Assembly: GCF_003076275.1 (NCBI RefSeq)
Contig: NZ_CP029064.1
Span: forward strand, 3,948,001 to 4,012,000
DNA length: 64,000 bases
DNA from: Microbulbifer sp. A4B17
Lineage (GTDB): Bacteria; Pseudomonadota; Gammaproteobacteria; Pseudomonadales; Cellvibrionaceae
Reading direction: 5' to 3'
The position numbers were made by a program, and so were the translations under genes. Shown in pieces: positions 8,225 through 16,783 of the stretch; position 1 is the first letter of the stretch, and each line of letters starts with the position of its first letter. The notes under the pieces were generated by a model. The model saw nothing but the letters and a program-made list of their open reading frames with translations. It was not told the origin of the DNA and did no database searches.

Positions 8225-10042
8225 TCAATAAAGAATGCTTGCACCGGTCTCTGCACCACTGGCAAGCCCGCGCATATTAGCGAATAGTTCACGGCCTGTA
8301 CCACGGGCACTTTCAGTGAGATCACACTGTGCCGTTTCGCGAGCATTAAATTCAGCTTCATCTACCAGCACGCGCAGAACACCAGCCTCTGAATCAAGTT
8401 CAATCATGTCACCCTCATGCACCTTGGCAATCGCACCGCCTTCCACGGCTTCGGGGGACATATGAATCGCTGCCGGAACTTTTCCGGAAGCACCGGACAT
8501 ACGTCCATCAGTCACCAGCGCCACCTTAAAGCCACGATCCTGCAATACCCCCAGAGTTGGGGTCAGCTTGTGTAGCTCCGGCATACCGTTAGCACGAGGG
8601 CCCTGGAATCTCACCACCGCCACAAAGTCGCGTTCCAACTCACCGGCTTTAAAACGCTTGAGCAGATCATCCTGGTTATCCAGAACAATGGCCGGCGCTT
8701 TCACTTTGAGATGCTGAGATTTAACTGCGGAAACTTTAATAACGCTGCGCCCGAGATTGCCTTCGAGAAGCTGCAAACCACCGTGCTGGGAGAAGGGGTC
8801 GGTAACCGGGCGAATTACGGTCGTATCACCGCTCTCTTCTGGAGTTGGTTTCCAAACCACACCACTAGCATCACTATTCAGGAAGGGGTCTTCACAGTAG
8901 GGTTCGAGACCGGAGTCGCCGAGCACCGTGTGCACATCATCGTGTAGTAGGCCTGCAGAGCGGAGTTCGCGAATCAGGAACTGCATACCGCCAGCTGCGG
9001 CAAAATGATTGATATCCGCAGTACCGTTCGGGTACACATGGCAAAGCAGCGGCACCACTTCAGAGAGATCAGCCATATCCTGCCAGGTCAGCTGAATACC
9101 TGCTGCACGTGCCATCGCAATAAGGTGCAGGGTATGGTTTGTAGATCCGCCAGTTGCGAGCAACCCCACCACCCCATTAACGAAAGCTTTCTCGGTGAGG
9201 ATTTTGGCTACCGAAGTGTGCTGACTGGGCTCAGTAATTTTTACCAGTTGTGCCACAGCAGCCTCATTTAAAGCCGCGCGCAAATCGGTACCGGGATTTA
9301 CGAAGGAACTGCCGGGCAATTGCAGTCCCATAATTTCTACCAGCATCTGATTGCTGTTGGCAGTGCCGTAAAAGGTGCAGGTGCCGGCACTGTGGTAGGA
9401 AGCACTTTCTGCTTCCAATAATTCAGTGCGCCCGACTTTACCCTCGGCATAAAGCTGGCGAACCCGCACTTTTTCCGCATTGGACAAACCCGTAGGCATT
9501 GGGCCTGCGGGTACAAAAATTGAGGGCAGGTGGCCAAATGACAGGGCGCCAATAACCAGCCCTGGAACAATCTTGTCGCAGATCCCCAGGAATATAGCCC
9601 CTTCAAACACATCGTGGGACAGGGAGATCGCCGTGGACATGGCGATCACATCACGGGAAAACAGGCTGAGTTCCATACCGGCGCGCCCTTGAGTCACCCC
9701 GTCGCACATCGCGGGCACGCCGCCGGCAACCTGGGCCGTGGCGCCATTGCGCACAGCAGCCTCTTTCAGTTGAGCGGGATAGGCACCGTAGGGCTGGTGA
9801 GCGGACAGCATATCGTTGTAGGCATTGACGATACCCAGGTTGGGCCCACGGCCGGAGGCAATCAGCTGCTTTTCATTCTCTGGGGACGCGGCTATCGCAT
9901 GAGCCAGGTTTCCGCAGGACACATGAGCTGCTGCCCGACCTTCAATATGCGCCTTCTCAATCTGCGCCAGATACTCTGCACGAGTTTCTTCACTGCGCTT
10001 GATGATGCGTTCGGTGACGGCCTGAACCTTGCTGTGAACCAT
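8225..10042 (-). CDS. edd: Phosphogluconate dehydratase
   Basis: Dehydrates 6-phosphogluconate to 2-keto-3-deoxy-6-phosphogluconate. This is an IlvD/Edd-family iron-sulfur enzyme of 605 residues, the usual length. Key text: [28 protein letters not shown] holds a cluster Cys (quoted here in overlapping pieces: [25 protein letters not shown]), then [13 protein letters not shown], and C-terminal [21 protein letters not shown]. It is the first gene of the operon and is preceded by a long untranslated leader with a HexR-type operator at its promoter. The ATG at 10042 opens with [13 protein letters not shown], typical for Edd. Identity is firm. Confidence 0.96.
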   Translation of the reverse strand: MVHSKVQAVTERIIKRSEETRAEYLAQIEKAHIEGRAAAHVSCGNLAHAIAASPENEKQLIASGRGPNLGIVNAYNDMLSAHQPYGAYPAQLKEAAVRNGATAQVAGGVPAMCDGVTQGRAGMELSLFSRDVIAMSTAISLSHDVFEGAIFLGICDKIVPGLVIGALSFGHLPSIFVPAGPMPTGLSNAEKVRVRQLYAEGKVGRTELLEAESASYHSAGTCTFYGTANSNQMLVEIMGLQLPGSSFVNPGTDLRAALNEAAVAQLVKITEPSQHTSVAKILTEKAFVNGVVGLLATGGSTNHTLHLIAMARAAGIQLTWQDMADLSEVVPLLCHVYPNGTADINHFAAAGGMQFLIRELRSAGLLHDDVHTVLGDSGLEPYCEDPFLNSDASGVVWKPTPEESGDTTVIRPVTDPFSQHGGLQLLEGNLGRSVIKVSAVKSQHLKVKAPAIVLDNQDDLLKRFKAGELERDFVAVVRFQGPRANGMPELHKLTPTLGVLQDRGFKVALVTDGRMSGASGKVPAAIHMSPEAVEGGAIAKVHEGDMIELDSEAGVLRVLVDEAEFNARETAQCDLTESARGTGRELFANMRGLASGAETGASILY

Positions 10043-10495
10043 GACTATTCCGTATTAACTCTGTTGGGGTGGCCCCCGAAAACAGGAACCACCAAGGTCA
10101 CATTTCAGTGGCAACGGCCACCTGTGATTGTCTTTCCGTGAAAGGCCTCTCGGCGGAATGGCTCCCACTGCAACTCTACGGTTGTAGTGCCATCGGAGTC
10201 CTATTGCCCAATGGAAAATCTAAAACCCGGGGAACAAAATTGCTTTAAAAGACCACTCACAACTCAATCATTTCAGCAGCAAATTATTTAACCCTCAGGA
10301 AGACTGTCTCTGGAGCCTTACGGGGAACCTTGTTGCCGGGAGAACACCTCATTGTCGAGTTTCTCCCCTTCCATAGAGCTGAATGTTAGTGATCCACCAA
10401 TGTCGGAACCTCCTCCCCACCGAGGTGGTAGAGGCTTCAGGCGCCGGAATTGAGCAATTAACCCAATTTGTAGCCACTCAATCTTATTGATGTAC
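10043..10495 (-). other. Long structured 5' leader of the Entner-Doudoroff operon
   Basis: If the promoter at 10496-10525 is used, the edd transcript starts with about 445 untranslated bases. Several inverted repeats fall in this stretch: 10166-10189, 10338-10367 (GGGAGAA / TTCTCCC) and 10410-10435 (CCTC...CCAC / GTGG...GAGG). CGGGGAAC occurs twice. No small coding frame with a ribosome site was found. No known riboswitch class is recognised. Confidence 0.45.
10166..10189 (-). other. Stem-loop in the edd leader
   Basis: CACTGCAAC and GTTGTAGTG pair over nine positions (one G-U) around a six-base loop, about 125 bases upstream of the edd start. It may be a structural or protein-binding element of the leader. 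Confidence 0.4.
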
Positions 10496-10525
10496 ATTAT
10501 GTAGTAAAACTACAAAAACTTTCAA
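10496..10525 (-). promoter_or_regulatory. Promoter of the edd operon with HexR-type operator in the spacer
   Basis: Reading the minus strand, TTGAAA (-35, 10525-10520) and CATAAT (-10, 10501-10496) are 18 bases apart. The spacer and first -10 bases carry TGTAGTTTTACTACA (10514-10500), a perfect 15-base inverted repeat. It fits the TGTAATTWAATTACA pattern known for HexR, the KDPG-responsive RpiR-family regulator of central carbon genes. Placement over the promoter core predicts repression. No hexR gene is in this window. Confidence 0.6.
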
Positions 10526-10874
10526 GAGCTACCATTGAGATACAGGAAATGACCATTAGGGCAAGATGGTTTTCAATGGCTATTAAGCATAAAAATCAAT
10601 TATTTTACTGAAAACGAAGACCAAAGGCTTACTTGTGGTCATATAGCGAGCCTGTAAGCCTGAATTCAATGTAGAATTTTTACAGGTATATGAAGAACTT
10701 CAGAATACAAAAAAAACGGGATAAAAAACTACAAGCTAACCCCAGTGTAGAAAGAGAACACTAGCCAAAACACTTACTGAAGACCCGTAACTGTTAAAAT
10801 CTTATCACCCAGCAATACTTACTTATCGATAATCACTGCCCGAGGCCACGGCTTCAAAAAGAAATGAATGATGT
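10526..10874. other. Intergenic region upstream of the LacI-family gene
   Basis: About 350 bases between the edd promoter and the regulator start, moderately AT-rich. I see no coding frame, terminator or clear operator. It presumably contains the regulator's own promoter. Confidence 0.4.
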
Positions 10875-11921
10875 ATGAAAGTCACAATTAGCGATGTTGC
10901 AGAGCGCGCAGGCGTTTCTATCAAAACAGTGTCCAGGGTTATCAATAATGAGCCCTCTGTGCGCGCTGCCACTCGGCAAAAAGTGCTCGATGCCGTCAAA
11001 AGCCTGAACTACACGCCAAACCTCGCTGCGCGAAACCTGGCGGGAACACACTCCTACTCCATCGCATTTATTTATGACAACCCTAATGCCTACTACGTGA
11101 TCGATATGCAAAACGGCATATTGGAAGCCTGCAGAGCCAAAGGGTATGAGCTGCTTATCCACCCGTGCAAATCAAAATCCCCAGTTATCCACAGCGACCT
11201 GAAAAAATTGATCGAACATGGCAAAGTAGCAGGACTGATTCTGACCCCACCTTTTTCGGAGTCATCTTCTTTTATCGAAACACTCCAATCCATGGATGTT
11301 GAATTTGTGCGGATTATTTCCTCAACCAATAAGGAACAGATAAAGGGAAAATCAGTACAGATTGACGACCGCCAGGCTGCCTACAATATTACCCAGCACC
11401 TGCTCTCACTGGGGCATAAGCGTATCGCTTATTTAAGTGGGGGCGAGGAGCACCTTTCCACCCTGGGGCGCCAACAAGGCTACAGCCAGGCACTCGAAGA
11501 TGCAGGAATATCGGTAGACAAACAACTGATTATTGAAGGTAAATATTCATTTGAATCGGGTGAGATCAACGCAAGAAAGATCCTCGATAATGACAGACCA
11601 CCCACAGCAATATTTGCTGCAAATGATGAAATTGCAGCGGGTGCTTTATTTACTGCACGTATGTTAAAGATTGACGTTCCCGGACAACTCTCTATTGCAG
11701 GATTTGAAGACAGCCCTTTTTCCCGGCAGACCTGGCCCAAACTTACCACTGCTCACCAGTCCAATCAGGAAATCGCACGCTCTGCGGCAAAGTTGGTACT
11801 TGAGCAAATTCAGAATAAAAGTGCGAAAGGATGCAACGGTTCTGACTCCGAGGATAAGACTCAGCGCAGCTTCATCCCCGAATTAATTATTCGGCAGTCC
11901 ACCGGCCCCGCCCCTGAATAA
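10875..11921 (+). CDS. LacI-family transcriptional regulator, probable NagR-type
   Basis: A 348-residue repressor. The first 25 residues are a LacI helix-turn-helix (TISDVAERAGVS, TVSRVIN), followed by the hinge helix (NLAARNLAG) and a periplasmic-binding-protein-like effector domain that ends with FEDSPFSRQTWPKLTT. The next genes, convergent with it, encode GlcNAc-6-P deacetylase and the SIS-type deaminase. In Shewanella and related bacteria a LacI-type NagR controls this pair, so GlcNAc regulation is the best guess. It also lies divergent from the edd operon with a shared 832-base gap, so a role there cannot be excluded. The Asn/Asp-rich C-terminal tail (near residues 315-330) is an unusual extension. 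Confidence 0.85.
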   Translation: MKVTISDVAERAGVSIKTVSRVINNEPSVRAATRQKVLDAVKSLNYTPNLAARNLAGTHSYSIAFIYDNPNAYYVIDMQNGILEACRAKGYELLIHPCKSKSPVIHSDLKKLIEHGKVAGLILTPPFSESSSFIETLQSMDVEFVRIISSTNKEQIKGKSVQIDDRQAAYNITQHLLSLGHKRIAYLSGGEEHLSTLGRQQGYSQALEDAGISVDKQLIIEGKYSFESGEINARKILDNDRPPTAIFAANDEIAAGALFTARMLKIDVPGQLSIAGFEDSPFSRQTWPKLTTAHQSNQEIARSAAKLVLEQIQNKSAKGCNGSDSEDKTQRSFIPELIIRQSTGPAPE

Positions 11922-11948
11922 CAACCTTAATTTAAGTAGAACAGAGGA

Positions 11949-13079
11949 TTAACCCCTTCGGTAAACCTCACAACCCCGGCTCCAGGTCCTGCTTACCTGT
12001 AATCCTTCATCCAGTAAAACCATATCTGCACGGGCGCCCTCTTTTATCACTCCCGCTCCCAGGCCGAGAAACTGTGCCGGATACAAACTTGCCATTCGCA
12101 GTGCCTCTGGTAGTTCAACTCCACACCATTCGTGGATATTTCTCACCGCGCCAATCATATCCAAGTGCGAACCCGCCAACTCTCCAGTACTGGAGGTCAG
12201 CTTATCCCCATCACGTGTCACCACACGATCGAATAGGGGGAAACTGGTAGCATCACTGCCCACTAATGACATCGCATCGGTTACCAGCAACAACTTGCCG
12301 TGTGGCTTCGCCTTTAAAGCCAGAGTAATTGCACCGGGGCTAACATGGTGCCCGTCGACGATTAATCCGCACCAGGCGTCATCTCGAATCAGTGCCGTTC
12401 CCACCATGCCTGGCTCACGAGAATGTAGCGGGGACATTGCATTATATAAGTGGGTAAACCCTGTTGCGCCGGCATCCAATGCAACCTCAACAGTGTCAGC
12501 ACTCGCATTTGAGTGACCGAGGCAAACATGAACCCCCAGGGACACTAACTTTCGGATATCGGAAACCGCCACACACTCTGGTGCCAAGGTTACCAAACGG
12601 ATACCCAGGTCTTCCCTGGCATAAAGGGATAGCTCCTCATCACTCAAGGAACGGATAAACCCCTGCTCATGAGTCCCCTTTTTTGCCTCGCTTAAGTGAG
12701 GGCCCTCGAAATGCACACCGATCACTCCTGGAACATCACTGGATAAGGCCTCGCTCACTGCATCAGCAGCTCGCTGCATCACGGGAAAACGATCTGTGAT
12801 TAAAGTTGGCAGAAATGCACTGGTACCATACTGGCTATGGGCCTCGCTTATTTTCTGAAGTGCGGCCACGGTGGGGTCCTGATTAAAAAGTACTCCACCA
12901 CCACCATTAACCTGAATATCAATAAGACCCGGTACTAATAAACCCGATAAACGCTCTGCACTGGAAATCACTCCACCCCCCACTGCAGAAATTATTCCAT
13001 TGTCCCCAATAGTGACGGCAACATCCGTAAGAATGTGTTCGCCATCAAAAAGCCTCTCGGCGATCAGGGTAACCCCCAC
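11949..13079 (-). CDS. nagA: N-acetylglucosamine-6-phosphate deacetylase
   Basis: Removes acetate from GlcNAc-6-phosphate to give glucosamine-6-phosphate. The amidohydrolase signatures are all present: PGLIDIQVNGGGG, VIGVHFEGPHL, the metal-binding GHSNA and THLYNAMSPL stretches, IVDGHH and LVTDAM with the catalytic Asp. The longest frame opens at TTG 13091, but its first codons are themselves the ribosome site (TTGGAGGGGAGA), so I take the GTG at 13079, giving 376 residues. It follows nagB-II with about 30 bases between them, and faces the LacI-type regulator. Confidence 0.92.
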   Translation of the reverse strand: MGVTLIAERLFDGEHILTDVAVTIGDNGIISAVGGGVISSAERLSGLLVPGLIDIQVNGGGGVLFNQDPTVAALQKISEAHSQYGTSAFLPTLITDRFPVMQRAADAVSEALSSDVPGVIGVHFEGPHLSEAKKGTHEQGFIRSLSDEELSLYAREDLGIRLVTLAPECVAVSDIRKLVSLGVHVCLGHSNASADTVEVALDAGATGFTHLYNAMSPLHSREPGMVGTALIRDDAWCGLIVDGHHVSPGAITLALKAKPHGKLLLVTDAMSLVGSDATSFPLFDRVVTRDGDKLTSSTGELAGSHLDMIGAVRNIHEWCGVELPEALRMASLYPAQFLGLGAGVIKEGARADMVLLDEGLQVSRTWSRGCEVYRRG

Positions 13080-13108
13080 TCTCCCCTCCAAAAGTTTTTC
13101 TAATTAAT

Positions 13109-14107
13109 TCAGACCGTCTGGGTAACCTTCTTTAAACCCGCCGGCTCATCGGGGTTAATCCCCCGACTTACCGCCACGTGGGCCACATCGATATAAAAAC
13201 GCTGCAAAAGCGCCAACGGTGCCACCCTGGGATGAACTCCCTTACTGGGCACATGCAAATTAATCAGCGTCGCCCCACGCTGCCGAATTTCATCAATTTG
13301 CTGGCTGTGAGTGGGGAATGACTCGTCCTCGATCGGAACATTCACCACTGTCAACTTTCCCTCCACCAGGGTGACAGGGCCGTGTAAAAACTCCGCGCTG
13401 GAATAGGACTCCGCATGGATATTGCACACTTCCTTTAATTTGAGTGCCAGTTCCCTAGTAATTCCATAGCCCGGGCCCCGCCCCAAAACCACCAGATTTT
13501 GCACCGAGGCCAGATCCTCCGGACGCAATTGAATCTCTGCCCGCACCGCAGATCTGAGGGTTTCCGGCAGTTTCCTCAGTGCATTACAAAGGGCGGTATC
13601 CTGATTCCAATTGGCCACCATCTGCAATATGGCGGACAGGGTTGCCAAATAGCTCTTCGTTGCCGCAACCGCTTTTTCCGGGCCCGCTTTTAATGGGATC
13701 ACCAGGTCGACCACATCTTTGATCGGCGCATCCTCATCATTGAGCAAGGCAACCGTGTAAGCGCCTTCCTCCCTCGCCATACGGGCCTGCGCCAGAATAT
13801 CCGGACTTCTTCCAGACTGAGATATGACGATGACCAAAGCGCCATCAAGCTTTAGCTTGCGTCCATATACACTGGAAACCGATGGTGCGGCAGCGAAGGT
13901 TGGAGTACCGGTTTCGATCTCTATTAGATACTTGGCAAATACCCCCGCATGATCAGAAGACCCCCTCCCCACAATCATCACAAAACGAGGGGGCTTCTGG
14001 CGTAAGCGCTCCCCCAGGCGAGACATTATTTTGGCATTAGAATGCAACTGCTCAGCAATTCTGTCGGGTGCTTCGCGAGCTTCCGCCTCCATAACCGTGC
14101 TGATCAT
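13109..14107 (-). CDS. nagB-II: SIS-domain glucosamine-6-phosphate deaminase (NagB-II)
   Basis: Predicted to convert glucosamine-6-phosphate to fructose-6-phosphate and ammonia. It has two SIS sugar-phosphate domains: VGRGSSDHAG, SQSGRSPD, and the second domain with LGRGPGYGI, ELALKLKEV and ESYSSAEFLHGP. It lacks the glutaminase half of GlmS. The sequence resembles the Shewanella NagB-II, an unrelated replacement for classical NagB. The frame can open with GTG at 14128, but ATG 14107 gives the family N terminus MISTVMEAEAREAP. The neighbour nagA supplies its substrate. Confidence 0.88.
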   Translation of the reverse strand: MISTVMEAEAREAPDRIAEQLHSNAKIMSRLGERLRQKPPRFVMIVGRGSSDHAGVFAKYLIEIETGTPTFAAAPSVSSVYGRKLKLDGALVIVISQSGRSPDILAQARMAREEGAYTVALLNDEDAPIKDVVDLVIPLKAGPEKAVAATKSYLATLSAILQMVANWNQDTALCNALRKLPETLRSAVRAEIQLRPEDLASVQNLVVLGRGPGYGITRELALKLKEVCNIHAESYSSAEFLHGPVTLVEGKLTVVNVPIEDESFPTHSQQIDEIRQRGATLINLHVPSKGVHPRVAPLALLQRFYIDVAHVAVSRGINPDEPAGLKKVTQTV

Positions 14108-14208
14108 AATACAACCCGCCTGAATCACTCAAAATAAGGGCCCAGATCCCACACTAATACCGGGCTCCATCAATCAGTCTATGCCCTAGCACCGCGTTAT
14201 CACGGTTA

Positions 14209-14220
14209 ATTGGCGCCAAT
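14209..14220. promoter_or_regulatory. Candidate LacI-family operator upstream of nagB-II
   Basis: ATTGGCGCCAAT is a perfect 12-base palindrome with a central CG, as LacI-family operators have. It is about 100 bases upstream of the nagB-II start, in the gap shared with a divergent lipoprotein gene. It does not match the published Shewanella NagR box, so assignment to the neighbouring regulator is a guess. Confidence 0.35.
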
Positions 14221-14368
14221 AATCTTTCCAGCTTCACTTGCGCATCTCCATGAGTTCACTTAAGCATCCCTCTAACTGTCACGAAGGAGGAAGCATTCCT
14301 ATTCCTTTTTAATCTATGCTTAGGGCATACCTATCAGTCGCTACCGATCAAAGCTACAGGAAGGATCA

Positions 14369-15235
14369 ATGCCCCAAAACCAGGGCAGTTACAACCTACA
14401 GAAGTGGCGCTTAATTGTTCTTTTTCTGGTAGCCAGCTTACTCAGCAGCTGCTCCAGTATCCAATTTGCCTATAACAATATCGACTATTGGATACGCTGG
14501 AAGCTGCGCGACTATGTCGACCTGAATTCTCAGCAGGAAATGGAATTCCAAGGGGCCCTCAATAGCTTTTTTCATTGGCATCGACAAACGCAACTCCCAA
14601 AATATGCCGATTTTCTCAATCAGTTGGCAGATAAGGTGGATAAGGGACAGTTGGAAAACCCTCAGCTGGCCCCGGTCGAGCAAGAAGTACGCCATTTTAT
14701 CAGCAACGCCAGCAACAACGCTTTTAACCTGATACTTCCTATAGTCGCGCAGCTGACACCGCAACAGATCGATCGACTGCAACACAACCTGACAAAAAAG
14801 CAGCAGAAAACATTAGAAAAATGGCAGCGCTCGCCATGGAAAATCCAACGCCGCCGCGATCGGCAAATTCGCAGGGAAAGTAGACGCTGGCTGGGCACCT
14901 TGACCGAACAGCAGAAGCAGCTCATCGCAGCCTGGGTAAAGCAAGTGGAGTACAACCCTGTTTTACGTAATGAACAGCAACTGATCTGGCAAAACCATGC
15001 CATCAAGCTGCTCCGACAGAAACCGGATGGATATTTACAACAGTTGCGCGACCTGCTGGAGAACCCAGAACAACTTTGGTCCGATGAATATCGCAAGACC
15101 CAAGAGCAACGTAAGAATCAGGCTCGCGAACTGGGAGAGCAGATTTTATCCAGTACCAGTCCCACACAACGTCGTCATTTAAGCAGAACTCTGCGCGAGT
15201 ACGCCCAGGACTTTCGCACATTAGCCAACCAATAA
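14369..15235 (+). CDS. DUF6279-like lipoprotein
   Basis: A 288-residue predicted lipoprotein. The N-terminal hydrophobic stretch (LIVLFLVASLLSSC) ends in a lipobox with Cys 28. The mature part is highly charged and rich in Gln, Arg and Lys, with helical text, and contains FAYNNIDYWIRWKLRDYVDL just after the lipid site, typical of the DUF6279 family found in many gammaproteobacteria. The function of that family is unknown to me. The start has a strong ribosome site (AGGAAGG). It stands alone, divergent from nagB-II. Confidence 0.78.
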   Translation: MPQNQGSYNLQKWRLIVLFLVASLLSSCSSIQFAYNNIDYWIRWKLRDYVDLNSQQEMEFQGALNSFFHWHRQTQLPKYADFLNQLADKVDKGQLENPQLAPVEQEVRHFISNASNNAFNLILPIVAQLTPQQIDRLQHNLTKKQQKTLEKWQRSPWKIQRRRDRQIRRESRRWLGTLTEQQKQLIAAWVKQVEYNPVLRNEQQLIWQNHAIKLLRQKPDGYLQQLRDLLENPEQLWSDEYRKTQEQRKNQARELGEQILSSTSPTQRRHLSRTLREYAQDFRTLANQ

Positions 15236-15425
15236 TCAGATGATTAGGTAGAAACAATATCTCTGATCAAGCTACCTCAATGCAGGTCAAATCATTCAAG
15301 GGGCCGACATAATTTATGCCATATAGATTCAATAGAAACTAATTTTTATGTGTGATTTCCTGCTGACGAAACCAGCCCTGGACTGATAAGCTCGCCAACT
15401 CAAATTACCAGCCAGGGGAATTCAA

Positions 15426-16700
15426 GTGCATATCGAATCCGCCACACAGGAACAATTAACCGAGTGGGAAAAAGAATTAAGTGCCCACTACGACAAAATC
15501 TGTCAACACGAGTTAAGCCTGGATATTACACGTGGCAAGCCCTCGGCGGAGCAATTAAAACTTTCCGATAAACTGGATGGTATTCTCTCCGGTGACTATC
15601 GAGCAGCAGATGGCACCGACACCCGCAACTACGGCGGCTTAATCGGCCTGACCTGTGCAAGAAAACTAGGAGCCGAAATGCTCCAGATGCCGGTCAGTGA
15701 AATAATTGCCGGTGGCAACAGCTCTCTTACATTAATGTACCACGCCGTTGTCACTGGTTACCTGTTCGGCTTTGCCGGCAACACTCCCTGGCGCGAACTA
15801 AAGGCGCCCAAGTTTCTCTGCCCTGTTCCCGGTTATGACCGCCACTTTACTATCTGTGAGCAACTGGGTATCGAAATGATTAACGTGCCCATGGGAGATC
15901 AGGGACCAGATATGGAGCTTGTGGAAAAGCTCGTGCGTGAGGATGCAGAAATTATCGGCATCTGGTGTGTCCCCAAGTATTCAAACCCTACAGGGGTAAC
16001 TTACAGCAAGGAAACTATCGAAAGATTGGCGCAGCTTGGGCAAATTGCCGCCCCCGGCTTTCGAATATTCTGGGACAACGCCTATTCGGTGCATGATTTG
16101 GGCAACTATGCAAACCTGCCGAATATCCGTACTGCAACTCTGGAAAACGATACAGCAGACTCCGTATTGCAGTTTGCCTCGACTTCAAAAGTAACCCACG
16201 CAGGTGCAGGTGTTGCATTCGTCGGGGCCAGCCAGGCAAACCTGGATTCGCTTAAGTCCCAAATGCAGGCAATGACCATTGGACCCGACAAAGTCAACCA
16301 ATTGCGGCACTCACGCTTTTTTACCGAATACACCAGCCTAACAGAACATATGCATAAGCACGCAGATATTCTGCGCCCTAAGTTCGAGTGTGTTCTGGAG
16401 CATTTGCACAATGCCCTGACGGATGCAGCTATGGGCGCCTGGGAAAAGCCCGAAGGTGGATATTTCGTTTCCTTTAATACACTTCCAGGTTGTGCAAAAG
16501 CAGTCGTAAAAATGGCTGCGGATGCTGGGGTAAAATTAACACCCGCCGGTGCGACATTCCCTTATGGGCGGGACCCTGATGACAGCAATATTCGAATTGC
16601 ACCGAGTTTTCCACCGCTGGAAGAATTGGATACCGCAATGTCTATTTTCGTCCTCTGCGTCAAACTGGTGAGCTTACGTAAAAAACTCGGAAAGATTTAG
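15426..16700 (+). CDS. PLP-dependent aminotransferase, aspartate-aminotransferase-like subgroup
   Basis: Fold type I aminotransferase of 424 residues. N-terminal LDITRGKPSAEQL binds substrate carboxylate; NYGGLIGL and GGNSSLTLMYH lie at the cofactor phosphate site. KYSNPTGVTYS, FWDNAYSVHDL (Asp and Tyr contacting pyridoxal) and the Schiff-base Lys in FASTSKVTHAGAGVAF follow in order. This is the small Asp_aminotransf group that also resembles MocR aminotransferase domains. The most likely substrate is aspartate, but other amino acids cannot be excluded. GTG start at 15426 has AGGGGA ahead of it. It is monocistronic, with a terminator at 16736. Confidence 0.87.
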   Translation: MHIESATQEQLTEWEKELSAHYDKICQHELSLDITRGKPSAEQLKLSDKLDGILSGDYRAADGTDTRNYGGLIGLTCARKLGAEMLQMPVSEIIAGGNSSLTLMYHAVVTGYLFGFAGNTPWRELKAPKFLCPVPGYDRHFTICEQLGIEMINVPMGDQGPDMELVEKLVREDAEIIGIWCVPKYSNPTGVTYSKETIERLAQLGQIAAPGFRIFWDNAYSVHDLGNYANLPNIRTATLENDTADSVLQFASTSKVTHAGAGVAFVGASQANLDSLKSQMQAMTIGPDKVNQLRHSRFFTEYTSLTEHMHKHADILRPKFECVLEHLHNALTDAAMGAWEKPEGGYFVSFNTLPGCAKAVVKMAADAGVKLTPAGATFPYGRDPDDSNIRIAPSFPPLEELDTAMSIFVLCVKLVSLRKKLGKI

Positions 16701-16735
16701 TAATCAGCAATATTCAACAAGAACTTCTAAATGAT

Positions 16736-16762
16736 AAAAAGGCGGCTTTAAGCTGCCTTTTT
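16736..16762. terminator. Bidirectional intrinsic terminator
   Basis: AAAAAGGCGGC and GCTGCCTTTTT form an 11-base stem (one G-T) around TTTAA, with A and T tracts on both sides. It separates the convergent aminotransferase and acyltransferase genes. Confidence 0.85.
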
Positions 16763-16783
16763 ATCAAATAAATATCTTCAATA

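Noticed and set aside
8172..8228. Longer N terminus for Zwf starting at TTG
   Set aside because: No ribosome site, crosses the edd-zwf hairpin, and adds a non-conserved basic stretch.
13080..13091. TTG start of NagA
   Set aside because: Those codons form the ribosome binding site itself (GGAGGGGAGA).
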